Shown: positions 9,153 to 16,818 of the stretch, piece after piece
Layout of the letters: each line of letters opens with the position of its first letter
Position numbering within the stretch: the first letter of the stretch is position 1
Source of the DNA: Actinomycetota bacterium
GTDB lineage: Bacteria; Actinomycetota; Acidimicrobiia; Actinomarinales; Actinomarinaceae
Length of the DNA stretch: 60,630 nt
Assembly (NCBI GenBank): GCA_027729925.1
Contig: JAQCEB010000004.1
Location: 1 to 60,630 of the forward strand
Reading direction: 5' to 3'
Made by a program: the position numbers and the translations under genes
The notes under the pieces: generated by a model
Told to the model about the DNA's origin: nothing
The model's database searches: none
The model's input: the letters and a program-made list of their open reading frames with translations, nothing else

Positions 9153-9667
9153 ATTTGGTCTTCGTTAATTAGAGCATCGTCTTTTCTGGCAAGTGTTATA
9201 CCTCCTATAAGTGCAGCAAGTAAAACAAACGAAACTATTTCAAATGGAAAAACAAATCTTGTTAATAAAATTTCACCCAACAATTGTGTGGAAGATGCCT
9301 GATCTATTGTAATCTCACCACTAAATCCACTAATTAAAATAAAAGAAAAAAGTAGGAAAATTGCAAAAGCTAATATAGCACCTGCTTTTTTGTTTTTATC
9401 ATTATCTAATTCAGCATTCTTACCAAGTGGAGCTCTCGTTATCATAATTCCGAATAAAAAGAGAACTATTACTGCACCTATGTATACAAGTATTAATACT
9501 AGGGCGACAAACTCAGCAGAAAGTAGTAAGAATAATGTTGCAGTTAGCGCAAGTGTAAATACTAATGAAACTGCGGCGTGAATAACATTTGTTGTGGTTA
9601 CTACTCTTAATGCTGTTGAAAGTAGCAACAGTAGAACAAAATAAGTGACTATTTCATAAATTTCCAT
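9149..9667 (-). CDS. nuoJ: Complex I subunit J (11-subunit complex)
   Basis: 172 residues, five helices. The conserved LVLILVYIGAVIVLFLFGIMI segment (about 56-76) is the NuoJ third helix with its pi-bulge tyrosine/glycine region. A short charged loop (ELDNDKNKK) follows. It starts 2 bases after the nuoI stop and overlaps nuoK by 4 bases, in the standard I-J-K order. Confidence 0.94.
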   Translation of the reverse strand: MEIYEIVTYFVLLLLLSTALRVVTTTNVIHAAVSLVFTLALTATLFLLLSAEFVALVLILVYIGAVIVLFLFGIMITRAPLGKNAELDNDKNKKAGAILAFAIFLLFSFILISGFSGEITIDQASSTQLLGEILLTRFVFPFEIVSFVLLAALIGGITLARKDDALINEDQI

Positions 9668-9669
9668 TA

Positions 9670-10155
9670 TTAATTCTCTAGACCTTCTGGTTCAGGAACT
9701 GTTTTTAACCATTCATCGAGCCTTGCTTTATTATGAAGCATATCACCCATATTAAATTCAGAATACTCATATTCGGGTGACCAAAATAAAGCATCGAATG
9801 GACATACTTCAACACAAATTCCACAGTACATACATAATGCATAATCAATATCAAACCTATCAAGCACTGCACGACTTCTTTGTCTTCCACCGGGAGTGGA
9901 AGGTGGCTGTAATTCTTTGTGACCTTCAATGTAGATACACCAATCAGGACATTGTCTAGCGCATAGCATACAACTAGTGCATGCTTCTTGATCTAATGCA
10001 ATCACTCCTCTAGCTCTTGGGGCTACTTTTTCCTTTTCGAATGGATAATTGACATTTGGATTTGAATGAAATGGTGATAATGTTTTAAACATATTTACTA
10101 TCACAATTTTCATGCCAATTATAAAGCCAGGAATTTTTGGTCTAAAGGTTTTCAT
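9670..10155 (-). CDS. nuoI: Complex I subunit I, two [4Fe-4S] clusters (11-subunit complex)
   Basis: 161 residues from the ATG at 10155, whose first base is shared with the nuoH stop (TAATG). A longer frame exists up to 10224, but it would run 70 bases into nuoH and adds no family sequence. Two 8Fe ferredoxin motifs carry the ligands C59, C62, C65, C69 and C108, C111, C114, C118, for clusters N6a and N6b. In a complex with no NuoE/F/G these two clusters are the entry point of electrons into the connecting module, so the external donor should dock on or near this subunit (inference from cyanobacterial NDH-1 and archaeal Fpo complexes). Confidence 0.93.
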   Translation of the reverse strand: MKTFRPKIPGFIIGMKIVIVNMFKTLSPFHSNPNVNYPFEKEKVAPRARGVIALDQEACTSCMLCARQCPDWCIYIEGHKELQPPSTPGGRQRSRAVLDRFDIDYALCMYCGICVEVCPFDALFWSPEYEYSEFNMGDMLHNKARLDEWLKTVPEPEGLEN

Positions 10156-11126
10156 TACAACACCACTTTCAATACTGCAGTTATTAGTATATTTAATAAT
10201 GAAGCAGGTATTAAGAATTTCCAAGCAAGGTTTTGCAATTGATCTTCCCTAAATCTAGGAAACGACCACCTAACAGCAACCAATATAAACCCTAATATTA
10301 GAGTTTTTGTAATTAGTGATATTGGTCCGTATATATTGACCCACTCAGTTGGAATGAAAGGTAAGTGATATCCTCCAAGAAACAAAGTAGAAGCTACTGC
10401 ACATAAAACAAACATGCTCATGTATTCTGAAATGTAAAATATTAAAAATCTTATACCTGAATATTCAGTCATAAAACCCATTGTTAGTTCAGATTCACCA
10501 ATTGGCATATCAAATGGAACTCTCATCATTTCTGCTGTAGCTGCAATCATAAAAATTAGAAAAGCAACTATTTGCCCACTAAATGCAAAAGGTACTCCCC
10601 ATTCAATTTGTTTTTCAACAATTCCAACTAGAGACATTGTTTCAGCTTGAATAACGACTCCAACAACAGCCAAAATTAAAGGGAGCTCGTATGCAATTAA
10701 TTGGCCAGCAGCCCTTAACCCTCCCATGAGAGAGTATTTGTTAGCGGATGACCAGCCAGCTGTTAAAACTCCAATAGTTGAGAGTGAGCTAATTGCTAAT
10801 GCAAAAAATACTCCAAGTTCTAAATCAACAACAACCAAAGTTGGGCTTAATGGGACAACGGCAAAAAGAGAAACTGCTGAAACAACTACATACGCTGGTG
10901 CCCATTTAAATACTGGCCTATCGACATCAGTTGGAATAATGTCTTCTTTCTGAACAAATTTAAGAATTTCAGCTAAAGGAAATATAAATCCCCTTAAACC
11001 TACATGTAAAGGACCTGGACGCCTTTGCATCCATGAAGCTCCCTTAACATCCATTATGGTAAAAATTACTGCACCATTTAATGCAGCTAAAGCAACAAAT
11101 CCTACTTTGATTAATACATCTGTCAT
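10155..11126 (-). CDS. nuoH: Complex I subunit H (11-subunit complex)
   Basis: 323 residues, eight-helix membrane subunit that forms part of the quinone chamber and the E-channel. Recognisable parts are MQRRPGPLHVGLRG (about 33-46) with the conserved arginines, ATAEMMRVPFDMPIGESELTMG (about 196-217) with the acidic residues lining the quinone site, and EYSGIRFLIFYISEYM. It is shorter than the H subunit of the second operon (about 365 residues). It overlaps nuoD by 4 bases upstream and nuoI by 1 base downstream. Confidence 0.95.
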   Translation of the reverse strand: MTDVLIKVGFVALAALNGAVIFTIMDVKGASWMQRRPGPLHVGLRGFIFPLAEILKFVQKEDIIPTDVDRPVFKWAPAYVVVSAVSLFAVVPLSPTLVVVDLELGVFFALAISSLSTIGVLTAGWSSANKYSLMGGLRAAGQLIAYELPLILAVVGVVIQAETMSLVGIVEKQIEWGVPFAFSGQIVAFLIFMIAATAEMMRVPFDMPIGESELTMGFMTEYSGIRFLIFYISEYMSMFVLCAVASTLFLGGYHLPFIPTEWVNIYGPISLITKTLILGFILVAVRWSFPRFREDQLQNLAWKFLIPASLLNILITAVLKVVL

Positions 11127-12316
11127 CTATCAACATCTCCTAATACAAAGTCAAGACTACCCATTATTGCAATCAAATCTGGTAAAAGTGCTCCTTCCAG
11201 CATTACTGGAAGAATTGAAACATTGCTAAAAGAAGCTGTTCTAACTTTTAATCTATAAGGTCCTAATCCCCCTTCGGATACAATGTAATAACCCATCTCA
11301 CCTTTTGGATTTTCTGCTCTTACATAAGTTCTTCCTGCAGGAACTTTTATAACTTTTGGAACTTTTGCCTGTAAAGGACCTGAGGGCATATCATCTATTG
11401 CTTGTAAAACAATTTTTGCTGACTCAACCATTTCTCTAGTTCTTACATCCCAACGATCATAGCAATCACCGTTTTGCCCAATTGGTATTTCAAATTCAAA
11501 TTTTTCATAAGGTAGATAGTCAGTTTGAGTTCTTAGATCTGATTTTACCCCTGAAGCTCTAAGAATTGGACCCGATACACCATATGCTTCTGCTGTTTCT
11601 TTTGAAAGAACGCCTACATTCTTAGTTCTCTTATGAAAAACTTCATTTCCTCCAATTAAATTTTGAAATTTATCAGCTGCTTCTATTACTTTTTCCATAG
11701 CTAACTTAGTATCTCTATAAAAACCAACTGGTAAATCTTGGATATTCTTTTTTGTTGTTGGACCAGAACCAGCAGCAGGTTTAACGCCACCAATTCTATT
11801 GAAGTTTGGATGGAATCTCCCTCCAGTTACAGACTCAATAAGATCTAAGACTCTTTCTCTATCTTCCATTGCATAAAAAATTGGAGTTAATGCGCCAACT
11901 TCTAGCGCGTAAGCACCATTGAATACAAAGTGGGAACAAATCCTTGCCATTTCAGTAAGAATTAATCTAATTTGCTTTGCTCTTTCTGGTGCTTCAATCT
12001 CCATCAGTCTTTCTGTGCCGGCTATAAATGGAATCTCATTAGAAAATCCTGCAACCCAATCAATCCTATTAACTAATGTTGTTATTTGAGGATAAGTTCT
12101 TACTTCGGCAAGCTTTTCATACCCTCTATGCATATACCCCAATACAGGCTCTACGTTGTATACTTTTTCTCCGTCAACTTTTGCAACTAATCTGAGAACT
12201 CCATGAGTAGATGGATGCTGCGGACCAATATTTAAAGTCATATCCTCAGTTTCAATTTCAACTGATACAGAGGCTTCAGAAATACTTTGAAAATTACGAG
12301 GATCTATTGTGTTCAA
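11123..12316 (-). CDS. nuoD: Complex I subunit D, 49-kDa type (11-subunit complex), with HRG arginine
   Basis: 397 residues, the quinone-site subunit of the connecting module. GPQHPSTHGVLRL (31-43) holds the loop that contacts quinone, and the C-terminus is the standard LGDVDR. No CxxC pairs for nickel are present, so this is complex I and not a [NiFe] hydrogenase. The motif GYMHRGYEK (60-68) has arginine R64, the position equivalent to bovine NDUFS2 Arg85, which NDUFAF7 dimethylates. The other NuoD in this window has threonine there. It follows nuoC after 2 bases and overlaps nuoH by 4 bases. Confidence 0.95.
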   Translation of the reverse strand: MNTIDPRNFQSISEASVSVEIETEDMTLNIGPQHPSTHGVLRLVAKVDGEKVYNVEPVLGYMHRGYEKLAEVRTYPQITTLVNRIDWVAGFSNEIPFIAGTERLMEIEAPERAKQIRLILTEMARICSHFVFNGAYALEVGALTPIFYAMEDRERVLDLIESVTGGRFHPNFNRIGGVKPAAGSGPTTKKNIQDLPVGFYRDTKLAMEKVIEAADKFQNLIGGNEVFHKRTKNVGVLSKETAEAYGVSGPILRASGVKSDLRTQTDYLPYEKFEFEIPIGQNGDCYDRWDVRTREMVESAKIVLQAIDDMPSGPLQAKVPKVIKVPAGRTYVRAENPKGEMGYYIVSEGGLGPYRLKVRTASFSNVSILPVMLEGALLPDLIAIMGSLDFVLGDVDR

Positions 12317-12318
12317 AA

Positions 12319-12870
12319 TTAAGAATTCTCCTCATCAAAACCTTCAGGCATGCCTTCTACGTCTACATCTCCAGGCCAAGGTTTAACTTCACGACTTATT
12401 AATTCAAATGATTTAAGCATTGGATTACCTTCGTATCCATCTGGAAGATACAATTTTGTTAGATTAGGATGGCCTTCAAAAGTAATACCAAACATTTCAT
12501 AAGCTTCTCTTTCATGCCAATTAGCTCCAACAAATACATTAACTAGAGTTGAAATTGATGGATTTAGTTTAGAGATAAATGTTGAAATTGTAACTAGATT
12601 TGAACTATTAACACTAGAAAGGCAACTCATGATTTCAAATGAGGGATTAACAACTTCTTTAGGTTTATCTCCCACAGAAACTTCATTATCCCAATCTATT
12701 GCTGAAAGCCATGAGAAAAATTTAAGATCAAATTTATCACGAAGAATTTCATGTGTAGATATCCAATTTTCAACATTTACTTTTATTAAAATAGTCTCAA
12801 ACTCATATGAGACATCATTGAAATCTTCTTTAAGTTGATTTAAAAAATCTTCCATGTTATAAAGGTTCAA
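12319..12870 (-). CDS. nuoC: Complex I subunit C, 30-kDa type (11-subunit complex)
   Basis: 183 residues, the peripheral subunit that packs on NuoD. The family signature WHEREAYEMFGITFEGHPNL lies at about 126-145, followed by the LPDGYEGNPMLKSF segment. The C-terminal tail is acidic. It overlaps nuoB by 14 bases and is a separate gene, not fused to nuoD as in E. coli. Confidence 0.93.
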   Translation of the reverse strand: MNLYNMEDFLNQLKEDFNDVSYEFETILIKVNVENWISTHEILRDKFDLKFFSWLSAIDWDNEVSVGDKPKEVVNPSFEIMSCLSSVNSSNLVTISTFISKLNPSISTLVNVFVGANWHEREAYEMFGITFEGHPNLTKLYLPDGYEGNPMLKSFELISREVKPWPGDVDVEGMPEGFDEENS

Positions 12871-13354
12871 CTTGCTTTTCGACCCACTTAGATTTCATAT
12901 CTTCTCCTTTGATTTTTTTCTGAAGAAGTATGATACCTTCCTGTAATGCCTCAGGTCTTGGAGGGCAACCAGGAACATAAACATCTACTGGAATAAGTTG
13001 ATCTACTCCTTTAGTTACCGAATATGAGTCCCAATAAGGACCACCACTATTTGAACAAGAGCCCATTGAAATTACATACTTAGGTTCAGGCATTTGATCA
13101 TATAATCTTTTCACTGAAGGTGCCATCTTGTCAGTAACAGTTCCGGCAACAATCATTAAATCTGCTTGTCTCGGAGAAGCTGGAAGTGGAATAATTCCAA
13201 GTCTCATAAAGTCATGCCTTGGGCCGCTAACAGCCATTACTTCTATAGCACAACATGCTAAACCAAATTGAAAATACCATAATGAATATGCTCTAGCCCA
13301 GTTAAATATAGATGAGATAGGCTTTGGTAAACCAAACTTGTCAACTACTCCCAC
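12857..13354 (-). CDS. nuoB: Complex I subunit B, cluster N2 (11-subunit complex)
   Basis: 165 residues with a GTG start that overlaps the nuoA stop by 10 bases. It carries the terminal [4Fe-4S] cluster N2, which hands electrons to quinone. The four ligands are C34 and C35 (GLACCAIEVM), C100 (SMGSCSNSGGPYW) and C130 (VYVPGCPPRPEAL). The ASPRQADLMIVAGTV motif is intact. Nothing suggests loss of function. Confidence 0.95.
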   Translation of the reverse strand: MGVVDKFGLPKPISSIFNWARAYSLWYFQFGLACCAIEVMAVSGPRHDFMRLGIIPLPASPRQADLMIVAGTVTDKMAPSVKRLYDQMPEPKYVISMGSCSNSGGPYWDSYSVTKGVDQLIPVDVYVPGCPPRPEALQEGIILLQKKIKGEDMKSKWVEKQVEPL

Positions 13355-13710
13355 TTTAAAACATCCTTCCTAATTGCATAAATTAATCCGATAAGCAATA
13401 TAAAGATAAATATAAACATTTCAATTAATCCAAAATATCCGAGTTTTTCAAGATTAATTGCCCAGGGGAAAATGAATACTGCTTCAACATCAAAAATAAC
13501 AAATAATAGTCCAAAAATATAATACCTGACATAAGTTTGACTCCATCCTGAACCAACTGGATCTACTCCACATTCATATGTAGTAAGTTTTTCTGCGTAC
13601 GGTTTATTCGGTCTTAATACGGACGCAAGTCCAACTAAAAGCATCATAAAAAATAATCCGAACGAGAGTACCGCTCCCACAGTTACATAATTCTGAAAAT
13701 AAGAAATCAT
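13345..13710 (-). CDS. nuoA: Complex I subunit A (11-subunit complex), first gene of operon
   Basis: 121 residues, three helices. The conserved loop KLTTYECGVDPVGSGW (about 41-56) and YIFGLLFVIFDVEAVFIFPWA (about 67-87) are typical NuoA. It is the first gene of the long minus-strand operon. Its promoter should lie in the 79-base gap shared with the divergent phosphodiesterase gene at 13790. No Rex-type palindrome is visible in that gap, unlike the second complex I operon. Confidence 0.94.
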   Translation of the reverse strand: MISYFQNYVTVGAVLSFGLFFMMLLVGLASVLRPNKPYAEKLTTYECGVDPVGSGWSQTYVRYYIFGLLFVIFDVEAVFIFPWAINLEKLGYFGLIEMFIFIFILLIGLIYAIRKDVLKWE

Positions 13711-13789
13711 ACTTTTACTTTAGTCCAGCCTCTAAAAAGTTTAGTTTTTTCTAAAACTTCGGAGAAATTATTTGTAAGATTTTTTATAA

Positions 13790-14878
13790 GTGAAAACACA
13801 AAAATTTTTAATTGAACCAAACCTAGTAGATCTGTCTAAAACAGTAATTAACACTGTTTTGGGAAAGAAATTTTACGAACTTCGATTTAATAACTTGTTA
13901 GACGAAAAAATAAACGATGCTGAATCTATTAATTTTATTTTAGCTGATGGTTTAGGTTTCAAAAACTTACAGGAAACTGACAGTTGGCTAAATTCGAATA
14001 TATCTAAAAGCATTTTTACAACCTTCCCATCCTCTACAAATGTAGCATTAAGTTCACTTACATTGGCTAATAATCCTGGGAAGACTGGGATTATAGGTTA
14101 TTTTATGTTCGATAAAAAATACAATCATTTAATCAATGCTCTTGTATGGAATTCTGAAAATACTAATTTAATTAAAAACGAATTTTATAAAAAGCAAAAA
14201 ACAATTTGGAGCACACTAAACGAATCAAAAATTTTCTATAACATTTTTCAACCAAAAAATTTAGTTGGTACAACATTATCCAATTTCATCTATTTTTCTG
14301 AAAAAGTAACAGGTTATCTAGACAATAAAGAATTAATTGAATTAATGTCAGATTCACTATTTTTAGAAAATAGATTTAATTTTATTTATTATCCAAAAAT
14401 TGATGTAGCAGCTCATTTGTATGGTGTAGGTAGTAAAGAGTGGTCAAGAGAAATATTTGAATTTGAAAAATTGATAAATATTTTAAATACTTCAACAAAT
14501 AAAAAATCTTATACGGTTGTAACATCTGATCACGGTTTGGTAAATATTACTAAAAATAATAAATTTGAAATTCAGTACTCTGAAGATATAAAAATTTATG
14601 GGGATCAAAGATCTGTTTTTATAAATGGAGAAAAAAATAAAATTAATAGAGCATTCAAAAATGTACCCGGAGAATTAATAAATAAAGCAGAGTTGAAAGA
14701 ATATTTTGAAATATCTGAAGATAATTTTATAGAGAGAATATTTCCTGATTTTTGTTTTCTCCTGAAAGATTCATCAATTGTTATTCCAAAACACTTGAAA
14801 GCTCCATTAATTGGGTACCATGGTGGATTGTCTGATTCAGAAATATTAATACCGATTATTGAAATATCCAATTATTAG
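13790..14878 (+). CDS. Type I phosphodiesterase / nucleotide pyrophosphatase (alkaline phosphatase superfamily)
   Basis: 362 residues with a GTG start; the start has no clear ribosome-binding site and could be slightly downstream. Alkaline-phosphatase-superfamily metal and nucleophile residues are in the expected order: D53 in ADGLGF, the nucleophile T83 in FPSSTNVAL, D205 and H209 in YPKIDVAAHLYG, D247 and H248 in TSDHGL, and H344 in YHGG. Such enzymes hydrolyse phosphodiesters or pyrophosphates with two zinc ions. I see no signal peptide, so the protein is probably cytoplasmic. The substrate is unknown. It is divergent from nuoA and overlaps the longest possible frame of the next gene. Confidence 0.82.
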   Translation: MKTQKFLIEPNLVDLSKTVINTVLGKKFYELRFNNLLDEKINDAESINFILADGLGFKNLQETDSWLNSNISKSIFTTFPSSTNVALSSLTLANNPGKTGIIGYFMFDKKYNHLINALVWNSENTNLIKNEFYKKQKTIWSTLNESKIFYNIFQPKNLVGTTLSNFIYFSEKVTGYLDNKELIELMSDSLFLENRFNFIYYPKIDVAAHLYGVGSKEWSREIFEFEKLINILNTSTNKKSYTVVTSDHGLVNITKNNKFEIQYSEDIKIYGDQRSVFINGEKNKINRAFKNVPGELINKAELKEYFEISEDNFIERIFPDFCFLLKDSSIVIPKHLKAPLIGYHGGLSDSEILIPIIEISNY

Positions 14879-14903
14879 TTCCTTGGATATGCAAAAATTG
14901 AGT

Positions 14904-15695
14904 ATGAAAAAATTATCACTAGGTATATTTATTATTTTCCTAATAAGTTGTAGTAATGCAAATGAAAATTCAGTCCAGTATGAAGAACCATTTTTTGGCG
15001 GTGCAACTGCTGATATGGTACAAGAATCAAAAGCTATAAGTTCAGAATACAATCTTTCGCAGGGTGATTATATTATAAAAACAGGTTATGCAAGTACGGA
15101 TGTATCTACTAATAAATTTCAATCAGTAATAAACGACGTTGAAGGTTTAGTTAAGTTTTATGATGGTTACATTTCCAATACTTATTTATCAACAAATTAT
15201 CAAGGACTAAAAAGCTACAGTATAACAAGCAACATCCCATCAGATAATTTTGATAATTTTATAAATGATATTGAAAGTATTTCTGAATTTACAAATATTA
15301 ATTTAAATGCTAATGATGTCACTACATACGTATTAGATATTGATTCAAGATTAAATTCTCTTTATGAAGAAAAATATGCTTTAGAAAGTATTCGAGAAGA
15401 AGCAACAACAACTGCTGATAAGCTTCAGGTTCAATCACAATTACGATATATCAATCAAGATATAGAGATGTTGGAGGCTCAAAAGGAATATTACGAGAAA
15501 GCAACATCTTACTCCAGTCTGTCATTAGAAATAAGAGAAGGTTCTGGAGTTTCTTTATTTTCTTGGAATTATTATGTACAGAGAGCACTTTCATGGGTTG
15601 AAGAAATAATTGGAATTACAGTTTCGGTCTCAATCATATTAATTCCATTATTAACTCTATTCATAATTTTCAAGAAAATTAGATCAAAAAAATAG
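14904..15695 (+). CDS. DUF4349-family lipoprotein with coiled coil and C-terminal membrane anchor
   Basis: About 263 residues from the ATG at 14904, which gives a clean lipoprotein signal (MKKLSLGIFIIFLISC). ATGs at 14889 and 14859 are also in frame. After the lipobox cysteine comes a DUF4349 domain (DYIIKTGYASTDV onward), then a predicted coiled coil rich in E, Q and L (about residues 165-205 of this start), and a hydrophobic segment followed by KKIRSKK at the end. The predicted topology is anchored at both ends, with the coiled coil outside. The function of DUF4349 is not established. A possible 23-residue membrane peptide overlaps its stop codon. Confidence 0.75.
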   Translation: MKKLSLGIFIIFLISCSNANENSVQYEEPFFGGATADMVQESKAISSEYNLSQGDYIIKTGYASTDVSTNKFQSVINDVEGLVKFYDGYISNTYLSTNYQGLKSYSITSNIPSDNFDNFINDIESISEFTNINLNANDVTTYVLDIDSRLNSLYEEKYALESIREEATTTADKLQVQSQLRYINQDIEMLEAQKEYYEKATSYSSLSLEIREGSGVSLFSWNYYVQRALSWVEEIIGITVSVSIILIPLLTLFIIFKKIRSKK

Positions 15696-15766
15696 TGGCA
15701 CTGTCCTATATAGGGTTAGCTTTAATTATTTTATTAATTATTTTATTTGGCAAAAAAATAAAATAA
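15695..15766 (+). CDS. Possible 23-residue single-helix membrane peptide
   Basis: A GTG overlaps the last base of the DUF4349 stop codon (TAGTG) and opens a 23-codon frame ending in TAA at 15764-15766, 1 base before the convergent heliorhodopsin stop. The translation, MALSYIGLALIILLIILFG followed by KKIK, is one hydrophobic helix with a basic end. Overlap at the stop codon suggests translational coupling. The helix vaguely recalls a TatA membrane segment, but there is no amphipathic helix after it. It is AT-rich and short, so it may be a chance frame. Confidence 0.3.
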   Translation: MALSYIGLALIILLIILFGKKIK

Positions 15767-15767
15767 T

Positions 15768-16571
15768 CTAATTAGGTTGGTAGGTCCCGAAAAATACTTG
15801 CCAAGCTAAGCAAGTTTTTGCTAGTAGACTAAGCCAGATATATGCTCTCTCTCCATATAAATAATCACTCCATTTTCCAACTTTTTTATATTGGAGAATC
15901 ATATTTATTGAAAAAGTATTAAAGAATAAAAATATACTAACAAAAATCCATACTACAAACTGTGGTACACCTTGTGGGTTTGAGTCAGTTGCTACACCAT
16001 CTCCAATAAGATTTATAAAAATAAAAATCCAAGGAGCAACTCCAACTAAACAACCCATGATGTAGCTTGTCCAATCTACTTTTTCAGTATATTGATTATG
16101 TACTTCCATCATCCATCCAAACCAACACATTGCAGCATTCATAAAAAATATGCCTGCTAAAGCCCAGATATCATATATTCCTACCAAAAGTGCAATCAAC
16201 ACAATCATCACTGAAGCACTTATTGAATATTCAATCCACCTAACTTTGTTAATACCTTTAGATAAGTCTTCTTTATATTTCGAAAAGAAAGGTCCTGAAA
16301 TTAGATAGTGTGCAACTGCAGAAGCTAATAAAAAAGTTGCAACTGCTGGACCAAAATTTGTAACTTCTCTCCACACTTCAAGTTCTGGTACTAATGCAAA
16401 GCTTGCTGGGTCTGAAGGATTACCTTGGGCTTTAAGCTGTGTCAAAGTTATGGGTACTACAAAATCTGAATTTACTACGGTTCCTAACCAAAACAACGCA
16501 GCACCTTGAATCAGATGGAATGTGCCCATAATTATATTGAATCTTTTTAGTTTTTTTATTTTTTGCTCCAC
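15768..16571 (-). CDS. Heliorhodopsin
   Basis: 267 residues, seven helices, GTG start with AGGA upstream. The sequence is a clear heliorhodopsin, not a type 1 proton pump. The Schiff-base lysine is K252 in SLLAKTCLAWQVF, preceded by the conserved S248. The counterion is E114 in RWIEYSISAS. H19 (FHLIQG) and H88 (VAHYL) match the two histidines of characterised heliorhodopsin 48C12. Heliorhodopsins have inverted topology and a slow photocycle and are thought to be light sensors or regulators; the signalling partner is not settled. It is a single gene here, divergent from a 64-residue protein. The nearest large operons are complex I and ferric iron uptake. Confidence 0.95.
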   Translation of the reverse strand: MEQKIKKLKRFNIIMGTFHLIQGAALFWLGTVVNSDFVVPITLTQLKAQGNPSDPASFALVPELEVWREVTNFGPAVATFLLASAVAHYLISGPFFSKYKEDLSKGINKVRWIEYSISASVMIVLIALLVGIYDIWALAGIFFMNAAMCWFGWMMEVHNQYTEKVDWTSYIMGCLVGVAPWIFIFINLIGDGVATDSNPQGVPQFVVWIFVSIFLFFNTFSINMILQYKKVGKWSDYLYGERAYIWLSLLAKTCLAWQVFFGTYQPN

Positions 16572-16623
16572 AAGAATCCTTTTTTTTCCTATTCTTATTT
16601 TAAATTTTATTTACATTAATTAT

Positions 16624-16818
16624 ATGGAAAAAAATCAAATTTACTCTGAAATTGAATCTTTAATGGTTGAACTTGAGGTTTTAATTAAATCATTAGCTAA
16701 TTCAAGAGAGTATATAGCTGAAGAAGACTACCAAAGAGCTCAATTTAAACTTTCCGAAATTGAAATTGAATTACAATCTGTTGCAGGGAGAGTTGCTTTT
16801 ATAAAATCAAATATTTGA
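16624..16818 (+). CDS. Small coiled-coil protein, unknown function
   Basis: 64 residues from the ATG at 16624. A longer frame reaches 16522, but that would read through the start of the divergent heliorhodopsin and adds a stretch unlike coding sequence. The protein is acidic, without membrane segments, and looks like two amphipathic helices (EIESLMVELEVLIKSLANSR and AQFKLSEIEIELQSVAGR) with heptad leucine/isoleucine spacing. It converges on fbpC with a 12-base overlap. I do not recognise it. It shares a 52-base divergent promoter region with the heliorhodopsin. Confidence 0.6.
   Translation: MEKNQIYSEIESLMVELEVLIKSLANSREYIAEEDYQRAQFKLSEIEIELQSVAGRVAFIKSNI

Noticed and set aside
10156..10224. 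Longer nuoI frame starting inside nuoH
   Set aside because: It would overlap nuoH by 70 bases and adds residues with no family likeness; the TAATG at 10155 is a better start.
11123..12316. The 11-subunit cluster as a membrane-bound [NiFe] hydrogenase or formate hydrogenlyase
   Set aside because: NuoD lacks both nickel-binding CxxC pairs, and NuoA, J and K are of complex I type.
13711..13789. Short repeat CTAAA-AAG-TTTAG and similar T/A runs in the nuoA/phosphodiesterase promoter gap
   Set aside because: Arms of five A/T-rich bases are too short to call an operator, and it does not match Rex.
16522..16623. N-terminal extension of the 64-residue protein
   Set aside because: It runs across the heliorhodopsin start on the other strand and reads as low-complexity hydrophobic sequence from an intergenic region.
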